From an uncultured Megasphaera sp. (GTDB taxonomy: Bacteria; Bacillota; Negativicutes; Veillonellales; Megasphaeraceae), in NCBI GenBank assembly GCA_900540735.1, contig UQHB01000018.1, positions 1 to 50,660 of the forward strand: a DNA stretch of 50,660 nt, read 5' to 3'. Below the pieces are notes generated by a model, which was not told the origin of the DNA, ran no database searches, and saw only the letters and a list, made by a program, of their open reading frames with translations. The translations under genes and the position numbers were made by a program. Below, piece by piece: positions 23,981-32,208 of the stretch (its first letter is position 1; the number at the start of each line of letters is the position of its first letter).

Positions 23981-24880
23981 ATGAAAGCTCGAAAATTAAT
24001 TCTCGCATTTACTGTGGGCATTGCCTTACAGGCCGCTGTCTATCTGTATTTAGACCAAGTCTTGTTTGCGCCGGCATCGGATTTCCAGATTGGCGGTACG
24101 AATCAGCAAGAAGCCTTGGGATTTGGGGCTGAGCCAAACGGCCAGACCTATTATTCCTATGATAAACGGTATATGGCGACCATTGTCGATGATAATGTTT
24201 CCATTTACGAAGCAGGGAAGAAAGGCGACCCCCAGCGGATTAGCCTCCATGGCCGGAAAGTGTCCTTCTTTGAATGGCTGCCGGACCGCAATTTAGCGAT
24301 TTTTGCGACATACGGCAAGGACGACAAGACCGGTGAATATGGTGTATATATTGCCCAGTACAACCCGGCTAACCCGGACCACAAGCTCGATACGCCCATT
24401 GAAGATGCACCGGAAGACAGTAAAATCGTCGATGTTGCCTATTCGACAGCGACAAATGTTGTCTACATGAAGCTCGAAGTTGACAAGGATAAATACCGCA
24501 TTTATCGGACCGATGCGAACTACGACACGCGGCGCATTCATGTCCAAGCTGAAAACATTGGCCGCATTGCCGTCTTCTACGATTCGGATACATTCTTTTA
24601 TGATAATTTAAATAAAGGGATTGTCTATATGTTTGAAGGCGACACGAGCAGTTGGCGTGAAATTTCGCCAAGCGGCAACTTCCGTCTCATTGGCATTGAT
24701 GGACAAGAAATCTTTATTGCTGAAATGAATAAAGACGATAAAGTCATTGCTGCCTACCGGGGCCGCTTAAAACGAGGCTTTACGAAGATAGCGACCTACA
24801 ATACGCCAGAAGACTTCTCGCAGATTACCTTAAACAGTATGCGCGAAGCGTCCGACAAGATGGACAAAAGTGATAAGTAA
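23981..24880 (+). CDS. Membrane-anchored protein of unknown function
   Basis: 299 residues. A single N-terminal hydrophobic stretch (LILAFTVGIALQAAVYLYLDQVLF, about residues 6-29) is followed by a soluble region rich in beta-strand-like segments (YMATIVDDNVSIYEAG, FFEWLPDRNLAIFATYG, VDVAYSTATNVVYMKLEVD, YFDN-type repeats), which could be a partial beta-propeller. I do not recognise a family. It follows the glycosidase gene by 9 bases, so it is probably an envelope protein facing the periplasm. Confidence 0.8.
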   Translation: MKARKLILAFTVGIALQAAVYLYLDQVLFAPASDFQIGGTNQQEALGFGAEPNGQTYYSYDKRYMATIVDDNVSIYEAGKKGDPQRISLHGRKVSFFEWLPDRNLAIFATYGKDDKTGEYGVYIAQYNPANPDHKLDTPIEDAPEDSKIVDVAYSTATNVVYMKLEVDKDKYRIYRTDANYDTRRIHVQAENIGRIAVFYDSDTFFYDNLNKGIVYMFEGDTSSWREISPSGNFRLIGIDGQEIFIAEMNKDDKVIAAYRGRLKRGFTKIATYNTPEDFSQITLNSMREASDKMDKSDK

Positions 24881-24895
24881 AAGTGAGTGATTACC

Positions 24896-25231
24896 ATGGC
24901 AAAACATAAGATTCCTAAGAATCGTTCCTTAGAAGATATGTTTCAAGGTGTGAAAGAAGAATTGACCTTTGAAAATACGGACTGGGATGATGAAGAAGAA
25001 GTCAAACGACCGAAAGTCGTCACGAAATCTCAGAAAAAAACGCAGACTGAAAGTTTGCGGAAACAATTCTTTACAGATGATTTGCAAGAAAAAGTCGGTG
25101 CCCTTCTCTTAGACATTAAAATGGCTTATTACAAAGATGGCGTTGGCGACATTGCCTTAGAAGTCGTCAAAGACGGTAAAAACGTCGTTATTAAGACTCA
25201 TCCAAAGACGAGCAAGAAAGGCCGCGCGTAG
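24896..25231 (+). CDS. Small charged protein of unknown function
   Basis: 111 residues from ATG at 24896 (MAKHKIPKNRSLEDMF), 15 bases after the preceding stop. It has a lysine-rich start, an acidic centre (NTDWDDEEEVKRP), a conserved-looking C-terminal half (EKVGALLLDIKMAYYKDGVGDIALEVV) and a basic tail. No signal peptide or membrane segment, so cytoplasmic. Not recognised. The binding site is weak (GTGAGTG), suggesting translation coupled to the gene before. Confidence 0.72.
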   Translation: MAKHKIPKNRSLEDMFQGVKEELTFENTDWDDEEEVKRPKVVTKSQKKTQTESLRKQFFTDDLQEKVGALLLDIKMAYYKDGVGDIALEVVKDGKNVVIKTHPKTSKKGRA

Positions 25232-25256
25232 AGAGGCATTGCAGAAAGGAACAGCT

Positions 25257-25757
25257 ATGACGAATCGAGAAGTAGAAGAACGGTTTCGCTGTGGTCCCGT
25301 AGAAGAGTCCTTTGAAAATTCCCGTTGGGTATCTGTATTTTTACGGATTGTTTTTATCCTCATAGGGATGTATTTCTTTTGGCTCATGCTGGGCGAGCGA
25401 ACCTTAGTAGAACGCCTCGATAACATAGCTGTTCTTTTTTTCTGCCTTTGGCGCATTCATCGCCAAAGCGACATTATTTGTTATATTACAGGCAAAGGCC
25501 TCATCGTGCGTCGCCAGTGTCTGAGCCTTCACGATTACTATAACGAGCAATTTCATGACGACAAGAACCTCGTCTTTCTGCCGTATAAAGAAATCTTTTA
25601 TATTGCCGATTCGTGGCAAGAAATCGAATTGGGCCACGCCGAAGAAGGAGGCATTGCGGTCCTGCCTGTACGGCTCCAATTCTTGTCGAAGCGGAATAAG
25701 CAAAAGATTATGGACCGACTAAAGAAGGAACAAGAAAAGCAAGACGACGAAACATAA
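25257..25757 (+). CDS. Small membrane protein of unknown function
   Basis: 166 residues from ATG 25257 after AAAGGA. One or two membrane segments near the N-terminus (VFLRIVFILIGMYFFWLML at about 24-42, then IAVLFFCLW), then a soluble domain that resembles PH-like/YcxB-type membrane-associated domains only vaguely (GKGLIVRRQCLSLHDY, FLPYKEIFYIADSWQEIELG). Not recognised. Last gene of the cluster begun at 21197. Confidence 0.72.
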   Translation: MTNREVEERFRCGPVEESFENSRWVSVFLRIVFILIGMYFFWLMLGERTLVERLDNIAVLFFCLWRIHRQSDIICYITGKGLIVRRQCLSLHDYYNEQFHDDKNLVFLPYKEIFYIADSWQEIELGHAEEGGIAVLPVRLQFLSKRNKQKIMDRLKKEQEKQDDET

Positions 25758-25796
25758 AATTTTCCCAAGAAAATAGCGAAACATGGTCTGTAGAGA

Positions 25797-25826
25797 TTGC
25801 ATTTTTGCTATTTTTTATGCTATAAT
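25797..25826 (+). promoter_or_regulatory. Promoter of the amino-acid ABC transporter operon
   Basis: TTGCAT (25797-25802), 18 bases, TATAAT (25821-25826), 40 bases before the first binding-protein gene. Confidence 0.65.
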
Positions 25827-25869
25827 TTCTTTATTATTTTAATGAAATAAAGTAAAAGAGGAGTATACT

Positions 25870-26667
25870 ATGAATTGGAAAAAATGGGTCTTAGCCGGAA
25901 CCGTTTCAGTTTTGGCTGTGGGGGTGCTCGCTGGCTGCGGTAACAGCCAAAGTAGTGATACAGGAAGTACGAAAGAACGGAATAAAATCGTCATCGGTCT
26001 GGATGATAATTTCCCGCCTTTTGGTTTTCATGATGAAAAGGGGGAACTCGTCGGTTTTGATATAGACATGGCTAAAGAAGCAGCCAAACGGCTGAATATG
26101 GAAGTCGAATTTAAGCCTATCGATTGGGATAGTAAAGAAACGGAATTGCAGAGTAAAAACATCGATGCTATTTGGAATGGCCTTTCTATTACGCCAGAAC
26201 GGGAAAAGAATATTCTCTTCTCGCGGCCTTATGAAAATGGCCCGCAAATTTTACTCGTCCGCGCCGATTCGCCCATTCAGGGAAAAGCTGATTTAGCCGG
26301 TAAAATCGTCGGCACCCAGCAAAGCAGTACTGGCCTCGAAGCGATTAACGCTGAACCGGAATTAAAAAATTCTTTCAAAGAATTAAAAGAATATTCCGAT
26401 AACGTTACGTCCTTCATGGATCTTGAAGTTGGTCGTATTGATGCTGTCGTCGTTGCCAAGACAACAGCTGCGTACTTCATGAAGAAAAACAATGCAAACT
26501 TCCGCATCATTGACGTAGGCTATCCGGATATTCCAAGCGGTGTCGGCATGCGTAAAGATGACACGGAATTGAAAGCAAAACTGGATAAAGTATTAGAAGA
26601 CATGCACAACGATGGTACGTCCACTAAGATTTCTGAAAAGTGGTTTGGTATAGATATTTCTATGTAA
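25870..26667 (+). CDS. Amino-acid ABC transporter substrate-binding lipoprotein (copy 1)
   Basis: 265-residue periplasmic/lipid-anchored binding protein of the polar amino-acid family (SBP_bac_3). Signal peptide with lipobox LAGC (Cys near residue 23). The opening IVIGLDDNFPPFGFHDEKGELVGFDIDMAKEAAKRL, given here in parts, is the family hallmark (DDNFPPFGF, GFDIDMAKE). FMDLEVGRIDAVV and KWFGIDISM follow. The ligand is not determined by sequence. The next gene is a close paralogue 21 bases away; both probably feed the same permease. Confidence 0.92.
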   Translation: MNWKKWVLAGTVSVLAVGVLAGCGNSQSSDTGSTKERNKIVIGLDDNFPPFGFHDEKGELVGFDIDMAKEAAKRLNMEVEFKPIDWDSKETELQSKNIDAIWNGLSITPEREKNILFSRPYENGPQILLVRADSPIQGKADLAGKIVGTQQSSTGLEAINAEPELKNSFKELKEYSDNVTSFMDLEVGRIDAVVVAKTTAAYFMKKNNANFRIIDVGYPDIPSGVGMRKDDTELKAKLDKVLEDMHNDGTSTKISEKWFGIDISM

Positions 26668-26688
26668 TTTCTTAGGAGGTAGGGTATA

Positions 26689-27498
26689 ATGGAACTCAAA
26701 AAAGTAGTAGCAGCAGGTGCACTTACAGTGGCAATGGCGGCCTTAGTCGCTGGTTGTGGTGGACAGAGCAGCAGTGACATCGCAGCAGAAAGCAAGTTGC
26801 CTGATAAAATCGTCATCGGCCTTGATGACAACTTCCCGCCTATGGGCTTCCGCGATGACAGTGGCGAACTGGTCGGCTTCGATATTGATTTAGCCAAAGA
26901 AGCATCGAAGCGCATGAATATTCCTGTTGAATTCAAACCGATTGACTGGGATAGTAAAGAAGCGGCTTTGAAGAGTAAACAAGTCGATATGCTCTGGAAT
27001 GGCCTGACCATTACAGACGAACGGAAGAAACAGATTGCTTTCTCGAAGCCCTATTTGAATAACTCTCAGATTCTCGTCGTTCGTGCTGATTCTCCGGTCA
27101 ATGACCGCGCTGGTCTTGCTGGTAAAATCGTCGGTACCCAAGAAGGGAGCAGTTCTATTGAAGCCCTCGATAAGGCCGCAGATTTCAAAAACTCTCTCCA
27201 AGATGTAAAGAAATACGGTGACTTCGTCAATGCCTTCATGGACCTCGAAGTAGGCCGTATTGATGGTGTCCTCGTCGATAGCGTCGTTGGCCGCTACTAC
27301 ATGAGCAAGAAACCGGGCAGCTACAAAGTCGTTGATGATAAGATGGGTGCCGAAGAATATGGCGTCGGCATGCGTCAAGAAGATAAAGCCCTCCAGGATA
27401 AGCTCAATGAAGTCTTGAAACAAATGAGTGAAGATGGTACAATGACTAAGTTATCACAGAAATGGTTTGGCGAAGATATTACGATTAAAGTACAGTAA
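26689..27498 (+). CDS. Amino-acid ABC transporter substrate-binding lipoprotein (copy 2)
   Basis: 269 residues, lipobox VAGC. It repeats the same blocks as copy 1 (IGLDDNFPPMGFRDDSGELVG, split: DDNFPPMGF and GELVGFDIDLAKE; FMDLEVGRIDGVLVD; QKWFGEDITI), so the pair arose by tandem duplication and diverged. Two binding proteins with one permease-ATPase set can widen substrate range. AGGAGG precedes the ATG. A terminator after this gene should keep binding protein above permease levels. Confidence 0.92.
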   Translation: MELKKVVAAGALTVAMAALVAGCGGQSSSDIAAESKLPDKIVIGLDDNFPPMGFRDDSGELVGFDIDLAKEASKRMNIPVEFKPIDWDSKEAALKSKQVDMLWNGLTITDERKKQIAFSKPYLNNSQILVVRADSPVNDRAGLAGKIVGTQEGSSSIEALDKAADFKNSLQDVKKYGDFVNAFMDLEVGRIDGVLVDSVVGRYYMSKKPGSYKVVDDKMGAEEYGVGMRQEDKALQDKLNEVLKQMSEDGTMTKLSQKWFGEDITIKVQ

Positions 27499-27516
27499 TA
27501 GAGATACCGAAAAAGC

Positions 27517-27540
27517 GAGGGCTTTTGGCCCTCCTTTTTT
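27517..27540 (+). terminator. Intra-operon terminator after the binding proteins
   Basis: GAGGGC (27517-27522) pairs with GCCCTC (27528-27533), followed by CTTTTTT. Probably partial, since the permease gene lies 44 bases further on without a clear new promoter. Confidence 0.8.
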
Positions 27541-27583
27541 GAGTCTGTGAGCCACCAAGATTTACATATGTATAGGAGCAATT

Positions 27584-28234
27584 ATGGATTACTTACTAAC
27601 GATTGTGCCTGCTGTGGCAGTAGGCCTGCAAGTTACGCTGAAAATTTTCCTTATTACCATTATTTTGAGTCTGCCTTTAGGGATTCTCATGGCCATCGCC
27701 CGGATTTCTAAGGTCATGCCGTTACGTAAATTTATGGGTGCGTACATTTACGTTATGCGCGGCACGCCGCTGATGTTGCAGATTCTCTTCATTTACTACG
27801 GCTTGCCTTTCATTATTGAAGGATTGCGGCTTCCTGATTTCCCGGCAGCCATTATTGCCTTTGTCCTCAACTACGCAGCCTACTTTGCGGAAATCTTCCG
27901 CGGCGGCATTCAGTCCATTGACCGCGGCCAGTACGAAGGGGCAAAAGTCCTAGGTATGACCTACGTCCAGACTATGCGGCGCATTATTTTACCGCAAGTA
28001 GTCAAACGGGTCTTGCCGCCAGTAGCTAACGAAACAATCAACCTTTTAAAAGATACGTCTCTCGTCTATATTCTCGCTATGAACGATATTCTCCGCATTA
28101 CCCGGTCTATTGTGCAGCGTGATTTCGATACGACCGCTTTCGTCGTAGCTGCTGTGTTCTATCTCTTCTTTACATTCATCTTGACCAAGGTGTTCAGTTA
28201 TTTAGAAAAACGCTTTTCTGTGTACGATGAATAG
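27584..28234 (+). CDS. Amino-acid ABC transporter permease
   Basis: 216-residue inner-membrane permease of the HisM/GlnP type with about five membrane segments. The ATPase-docking EAA motif reads EGAKVLGMTYVQTMRRIILP, split about residues 117-136, and YVMRGTPLMLQILFIYYGLP is the family's N-terminal signature. A single permease gene implies a homodimer. Start at 27584 with TAGGAGC upstream. 11 bases before the ATPase gene. Confidence 0.94.
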   Translation: MDYLLTIVPAVAVGLQVTLKIFLITIILSLPLGILMAIARISKVMPLRKFMGAYIYVMRGTPLMLQILFIYYGLPFIIEGLRLPDFPAAIIAFVLNYAAYFAEIFRGGIQSIDRGQYEGAKVLGMTYVQTMRRIILPQVVKRVLPPVANETINLLKDTSLVYILAMNDILRITRSIVQRDFDTTAFVVAAVFYLFFTFILTKVFSYLEKRFSVYDE

Positions 28235-28245
28235 GAGGATGAGTC

Positions 28246-29013
28246 ATGAGCTTTATTGAAATGGATCACATTAAAAAGAATTTTGGTAATTTAACGGTCT
28301 TAAACGACGTGACCATGCATGTCGAAGAAGGGGAAGTCATTTCCATCATCGGCCCGTCTGGGAGCGGTAAAAGTACCTTTTTGCGCTGTCTCTGTCAATT
28401 AGAAACAATTGATGGCGGCTCTATCAAAGTCGGTGGTGAAGTCATGGCCAGCCAGCCTGCAGGCAGTACCAAATCGGTCTATGCACCGCAAGCACAAGTG
28501 CGGAAAATTTGCCGTCGTATGGGTATGTGTTTCCAGCATTTTAATTTATTCCCCCATATGACAGTCCTCGACAATATCCTCGAAGCACCGCGAGTCGTCA
28601 AGAAAATGAAGACCGAAGAAATTATGCCTACAGCGAAGGAATTACTCGAAAAAGTCGGCCTTTGGGATAAACGAGATGCCTATCCATCACGTCTCTCCGG
28701 GGGCCAGCAGCAGCGTGTGGCTATTGCCCGGGCATTGGCTATGAATCCGGACATTATGCTCTTTGATGAACCTACCTCGGCTCTTGACCCGGAACTGACC
28801 GGTGAAGTTTTGCGGACGATTAAAAAATTGGCCGACGAAGATATGACTATGATTATTGTGACCCACGAAATGGCCTTTGCCAAAGAAGTCGCAGACCGGG
28901 TCATCTTCATGGCCGACGGCATTATCCAAGAACAAGGCACGCCGTCTCAAGTCTTCGAACATCCTCAGCACGAACGGACGAAGAGCTTCTTACATTCTAT
29001 GCTTCATTTTTAA
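28246..29013 (+). CDS. Amino-acid ABC transporter ATP-binding protein
   Basis: 255-residue ATPase of the GlnQ/HisP type. Walker A GPSGSGKST, Q-loop CFQHFNLFPHMTVLDNI, signature LSGGQQQRVAIARAL, Walker B IMLFDEPTSALD and switch VTHEM are all present. An extra stretch (SQPAGSTKSVYAPQ near residue 65-80) lengthens the region before the Q-loop. It completes the SBP-SBP-permease-ATPase unit. Confidence 0.95.
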   Translation: MSFIEMDHIKKNFGNLTVLNDVTMHVEEGEVISIIGPSGSGKSTFLRCLCQLETIDGGSIKVGGEVMASQPAGSTKSVYAPQAQVRKICRRMGMCFQHFNLFPHMTVLDNILEAPRVVKKMKTEEIMPTAKELLEKVGLWDKRDAYPSRLSGGQQQRVAIARALAMNPDIMLFDEPTSALDPELTGEVLRTIKKLADEDMTMIIVTHEMAFAKEVADRVIFMADGIIQEQGTPSQVFEHPQHERTKSFLHSMLHF

Positions 29014-29023
29014 ATGCTTTTTC

Positions 29024-29064
29024 ATAAACGCTTTCACGTATCTCGTGAGAGCGTTTATTTTTTC
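29024..29064 (+). terminator. Terminator of the ABC transporter operon
   Basis: ATAAACGCTTTCACG (29024-29038 region) pairs with CGTGAGAGCGTTTAT (29044-29058), followed by a T-run. Confidence 0.85.
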
Positions 29065-29177
29065 TTGTCATAAATGCGTAAACCTAGCTGACGCGGCCCA
29101 GGGAGTATGCTATAATAAACTATATATACGAAATATATAGGAAAGAGAACCATATAGCATGAGAGGACGTGAAGTAA

Positions 29178-30623
29178 ATGTCATCTATTGTATTGAAATC
29201 AGGATTCACTTTTGATGTAACGAAATTGTATAATGACCAGGCTGTGACCCCGGCTGAAGTAGAATCGTTCAAACCGGTCTATGAAAAGGCACACCAGACC
29301 ATTACGGAACTGCACAAAACGGGCGTCATTGCCGGTCATTTATCCAAAGACGGCGAACCGGAAGAAGTTTTATTCCCGGAATTACCATACATTGATGAAC
29401 GAAACCTGAATAGCCCCGAACGGATTATGGCTATGGAAACACTGGCTCGGACTACGCGCAATCGCGTGCAGGCCGTCGTGTTCTTCGGTATTGGCGGGTC
29501 GTATTTGGGCGGGAAAGTCTTGTTTGATGTCCATTGCGGCCCATACTGGAACTTAAAGACCACTGCACAGCGTAATGGCTATCCAAAAGCCTTCTTCTCT
29601 GGCAATAATGTGGATCCTCAGTCACTGACGGAATTAGTGCAATTTGTGAAAAACGACAGTGCCAATACGAAAGACTATACGGTCATGGCCGTCGTCATTT
29701 CTAAATCGGGCTCGACGATTGAACCTATGTCCAATTACATGGCCTTCCAGCAAGCCATGACTGATGCAGGCATTACGCTCGAAACGATTGCCGTAACGGA
29801 CCCGCACGAAGAAGGGCCGAAAGAAACGTTGCTCCACCACTTAGCTCGCGTCTCGAAATGGCCGATTTTCCATGTGCCCGATGGCGTAGGCGGTCGCTTT
29901 AGCGTATTCTCCGAAGTCGGGTTAATCGTCGGTGCATTACTGGGCTTTGATATTCGGCAGTTCTTAGCCGGTGCGCGTGATATGGACCAAGCCTGCAAGA
30001 CCGATGATGTCACGCAGAATCCGGCTCTTTGCAATAGTGTTTTAAAATACTTAGCCGGTGCTAACCAGGGGCGTGATATTGAAGTTCTCATGCCTTATGC
30101 AGATAATTTGAAATCCTTGTCTGAATGGTACATCCAACTCTTAGCCGAATCGTTAGGCAAAAAATTCGATAAACAAGGAAATGTCGTCCACTATGGACGT
30201 ACACCGATTGTAGCCGTCGGCACGACAGACATGCATGCCCAGACGCAGGAACACCAAGAAGGGCCGCAAGATAAAGTCGTCCAGTTCGTTTCCGTTAAAA
30301 ACTGGAACCACGATGTCATTGTGCCGCACCTTTATGACCAGTACCCGAAATTAGCTGCCTTCAGCGGCTTGCCTTTGAGTGAAATCTTAGAAGCCGCACG
30401 GAATGCTAATGCCACTGCTCTAGCTGGTGACGGTCGCCCTAGTGCCAACATTATTTTGCCCGAACTCAATGCATACCATTTAGGCGAAGTTATGTTCATG
30501 CTCTGCCTCTCCATTGCCTATGAAGGAGAATTCGCTAACGTCGATGCTTTCAATCAGCCTGGTGTCGAAGTATATAAGCGGTATTTAGGCAAGACCTTAC
30601 AAGAATTACAGGAAGGAAAATAA
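29178..30623 (+). CDS. pgi: Glucose-6-phosphate isomerase
   Basis: Cytoplasmic isomerase linking glucose 6-phosphate and fructose 6-phosphate. 481 residues; FFGIGGSYLGGKVLFD near 98-113, sugar-phosphate loop ISKSGSTIEPMSN, GGRFSVFSEVG and the C-terminal VDAFNQPGVEVYKRY are family signatures. TATAAT at 29110-29115 with CTGACG 17 bases before it is a likely promoter. galE follows after 7 bases, placing sugar-phosphate supply beside nucleotide-sugar synthesis for surface glycans. Confidence 0.94.
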   Translation: MSSIVLKSGFTFDVTKLYNDQAVTPAEVESFKPVYEKAHQTITELHKTGVIAGHLSKDGEPEEVLFPELPYIDERNLNSPERIMAMETLARTTRNRVQAVVFFGIGGSYLGGKVLFDVHCGPYWNLKTTAQRNGYPKAFFSGNNVDPQSLTELVQFVKNDSANTKDYTVMAVVISKSGSTIEPMSNYMAFQQAMTDAGITLETIAVTDPHEEGPKETLLHHLARVSKWPIFHVPDGVGGRFSVFSEVGLIVGALLGFDIRQFLAGARDMDQACKTDDVTQNPALCNSVLKYLAGANQGRDIEVLMPYADNLKSLSEWYIQLLAESLGKKFDKQGNVVHYGRTPIVAVGTTDMHAQTQEHQEGPQDKVVQFVSVKNWNHDVIVPHLYDQYPKLAAFSGLPLSEILEAARNANATALAGDGRPSANIILPELNAYHLGEVMFMLCLSIAYEGEFANVDAFNQPGVEVYKRYLGKTLQELQEGK

Positions 30624-30630
30624 GACTCAC

Positions 30631-31626
30631 ATGAAAATTTTAGTTACTGGCGGTGCCGGATATATTGGCAGCCATACAGTAAAAGCCTTAGTAGAACAAG
30701 GCCACGATGTTCTTGTCCTCGATAATTTATCGCGCGGTCATCGCGCAGCTGTACCGGCTAAGGTCCGCCTCATTACAGAAGACATTCATCATCGCGATGT
30801 AGTTCGGCAGATTTTAGAAGACGAACACGTCGAAGGAGTCATGCATTTTGCAGCTCATAGCCAAGTCGGCGAATCGATGGAAAATCCGACGATTTACTAT
30901 GATAACAACGTTGTCGGTTCCTATAACCTGCTCGAAGCTGTGCGCCAAGCAGGCGTCAAATACTTCGTCTTTTCGTCTACTGCTGCTGTCTATGGGGAAC
31001 CGGAAAAGACTCCTATTACAGAAGATATGCCCTATCAGCCGACGAACGTCTACGGTCAGACGAAATTGATGATTGAAACGATGCTCGCTCAGTTTAGCCG
31101 GGCCTATGGATTAAAATACGTGGCTTTACGGTATTTTAATGCTGCCGGTGCAGATCATAGCGGTGCCATTGGCGAAGACCATACACCGGAAACACATTTG
31201 ATTCCTTTGATTCTCCAGACGGCGTTGGGAGAACGAAAGAGCATCAAGATTTTTGGGACAGACTATCCTACGCCGGACGGTACGTGCATTCGCGATTATA
31301 TTCACGTTACTGATTTAGCTGATGCCCATTGCCGGGTCTTGCAATATTTAGCCCAAGGCGGCGAATCACAGTACTTTAATTTAGGGTCGCAGCATGGCTT
31401 TAGCGTCCGGGAAATGATTGAAGCAGCGAAAAAAGTTACAGGTCGGGACTTCCTCGTGGAAGAAGCACCGCGCCGTGCTGGGGACCCAGCTGTGCTCATT
31501 GCCGGGTCTGAAAAGATTCGCGCCGTTACGGGCTGGCAGCCGCAGCACAGCGATGTAGAAACAATTATTGCTGATGCTTGGCATTGGCATAACACACACC
31601 CAAAAGGATATGACGATAAGAAATAA
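30631..31626 (+). CDS. galE: UDP-glucose 4-epimerase
   Basis: 331-residue NAD-dependent short-chain epimerase/dehydratase. NAD loop GGAGYIGSHT at 7-16, FSSTAAVYGEP, catalytic YGQTK (Tyr-x-x-x-Lys), and ALRYFNAAGAD are diagnostic for GalE. It makes UDP-galactose for exopolysaccharide or lipopolysaccharide, and its 3' end overlaps the next gene by 17 bases. Confidence 0.94.
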   Translation: MKILVTGGAGYIGSHTVKALVEQGHDVLVLDNLSRGHRAAVPAKVRLITEDIHHRDVVRQILEDEHVEGVMHFAAHSQVGESMENPTIYYDNNVVGSYNLLEAVRQAGVKYFVFSSTAAVYGEPEKTPITEDMPYQPTNVYGQTKLMIETMLAQFSRAYGLKYVALRYFNAAGADHSGAIGEDHTPETHLIPLILQTALGERKSIKIFGTDYPTPDGTCIRDYIHVTDLADAHCRVLQYLAQGGESQYFNLGSQHGFSVREMIEAAKKVTGRDFLVEEAPRRAGDPAVLIAGSEKIRAVTGWQPQHSDVETIIADAWHWHNTHPKGYDDKK

Positions 31627-32197
31627 TCTTTTAGGTGCCGCACGAAATGCAAGGAACTTCGCAGTTCACCACAGGAGAAGAATACTCCCTTATGGAGCTA
31701 TCTTCGTCTTTTTGACGACCCTTTGGTTCGTCTGGGATGGACGCGAAGAGAGTACCACAACGACTATACGGGAGACGAAGAACGAACAAAGTTCTTCGCC
31801 TCCCGTTTTTTTGCATACGTCTGATGCGGCATCTCCTAACAAAGGGGGGACTCTAGTCGTCAGCACGAGTAGTGCTGTACGGCAACGGCCTTTACCTGAT
31901 TTATTTGACCGTCCCTTGCCGAAGAAAGAGACGGTTCCGCAGGCTGCGATTTCTACACTACCTACGCAACCTGCACTAACTAAGAAAGAGGATGTATCGC
32001 CACCAGAGCCACTGTCTTGGCCTGTCATTACAGGAACTATCCAAAGTGATACGAAACGGCTCGTCATTCTCCGCCAAGGAGAGGTGACAAAAGTCTGTGC
32101 GCCTGGTGAATCCATTGACGGCGTGTATGTTGCGTACATCCACGAATGGGCTGTTGGCCTGCGTCAAGGCGAGCATACCATAGAAATACCACTGTAA
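31610..32197 (+). CDS. Small membrane-anchored protein paired with a secretin (pilus/secretion pilotin or GspC/PilP-like)
   Basis: 195 residues from ATG 31610, inside the end of galE. Basic N-terminus, one membrane helix (ILPYGAIFVFLTTLWFVW at about 25-42), a long Ser/Pro/Thr-rich linker to about 130, then a compact C-terminal domain (WPVITGTIQSDTKRLVILRQG ... VAYIHEWAVGLRQGEHTIEIPL, in parts). That layout, short anchor, flexible periplasmic linker and small beta domain, is the one of GspC/PilP-type proteins that contact secretins, and the next gene is a secretin. No sequence motif proves it. Confidence 0.6.
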   Translation: MTIRNNLLGAARNARNFAVHHRRRILPYGAIFVFLTTLWFVWDGREESTTTTIRETKNEQSSSPPVFLHTSDAASPNKGGTLVVSTSSAVRQRPLPDLFDRPLPKKETVPQAAISTLPTQPALTKKEDVSPPEPLSWPVITGTIQSDTKRLVILRQGEVTKVCAPGESIDGVYVAYIHEWAVGLRQGEHTIEIPL

Positions 32198-32208
32198 AGG
32201 AGATGACT

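Noticed and set aside
26890..27423. 177-codon antisense frame opposite a binding-protein gene
   Set aside because: It is a shadow of the coding strand's codon pattern, has no domain and no binding site.
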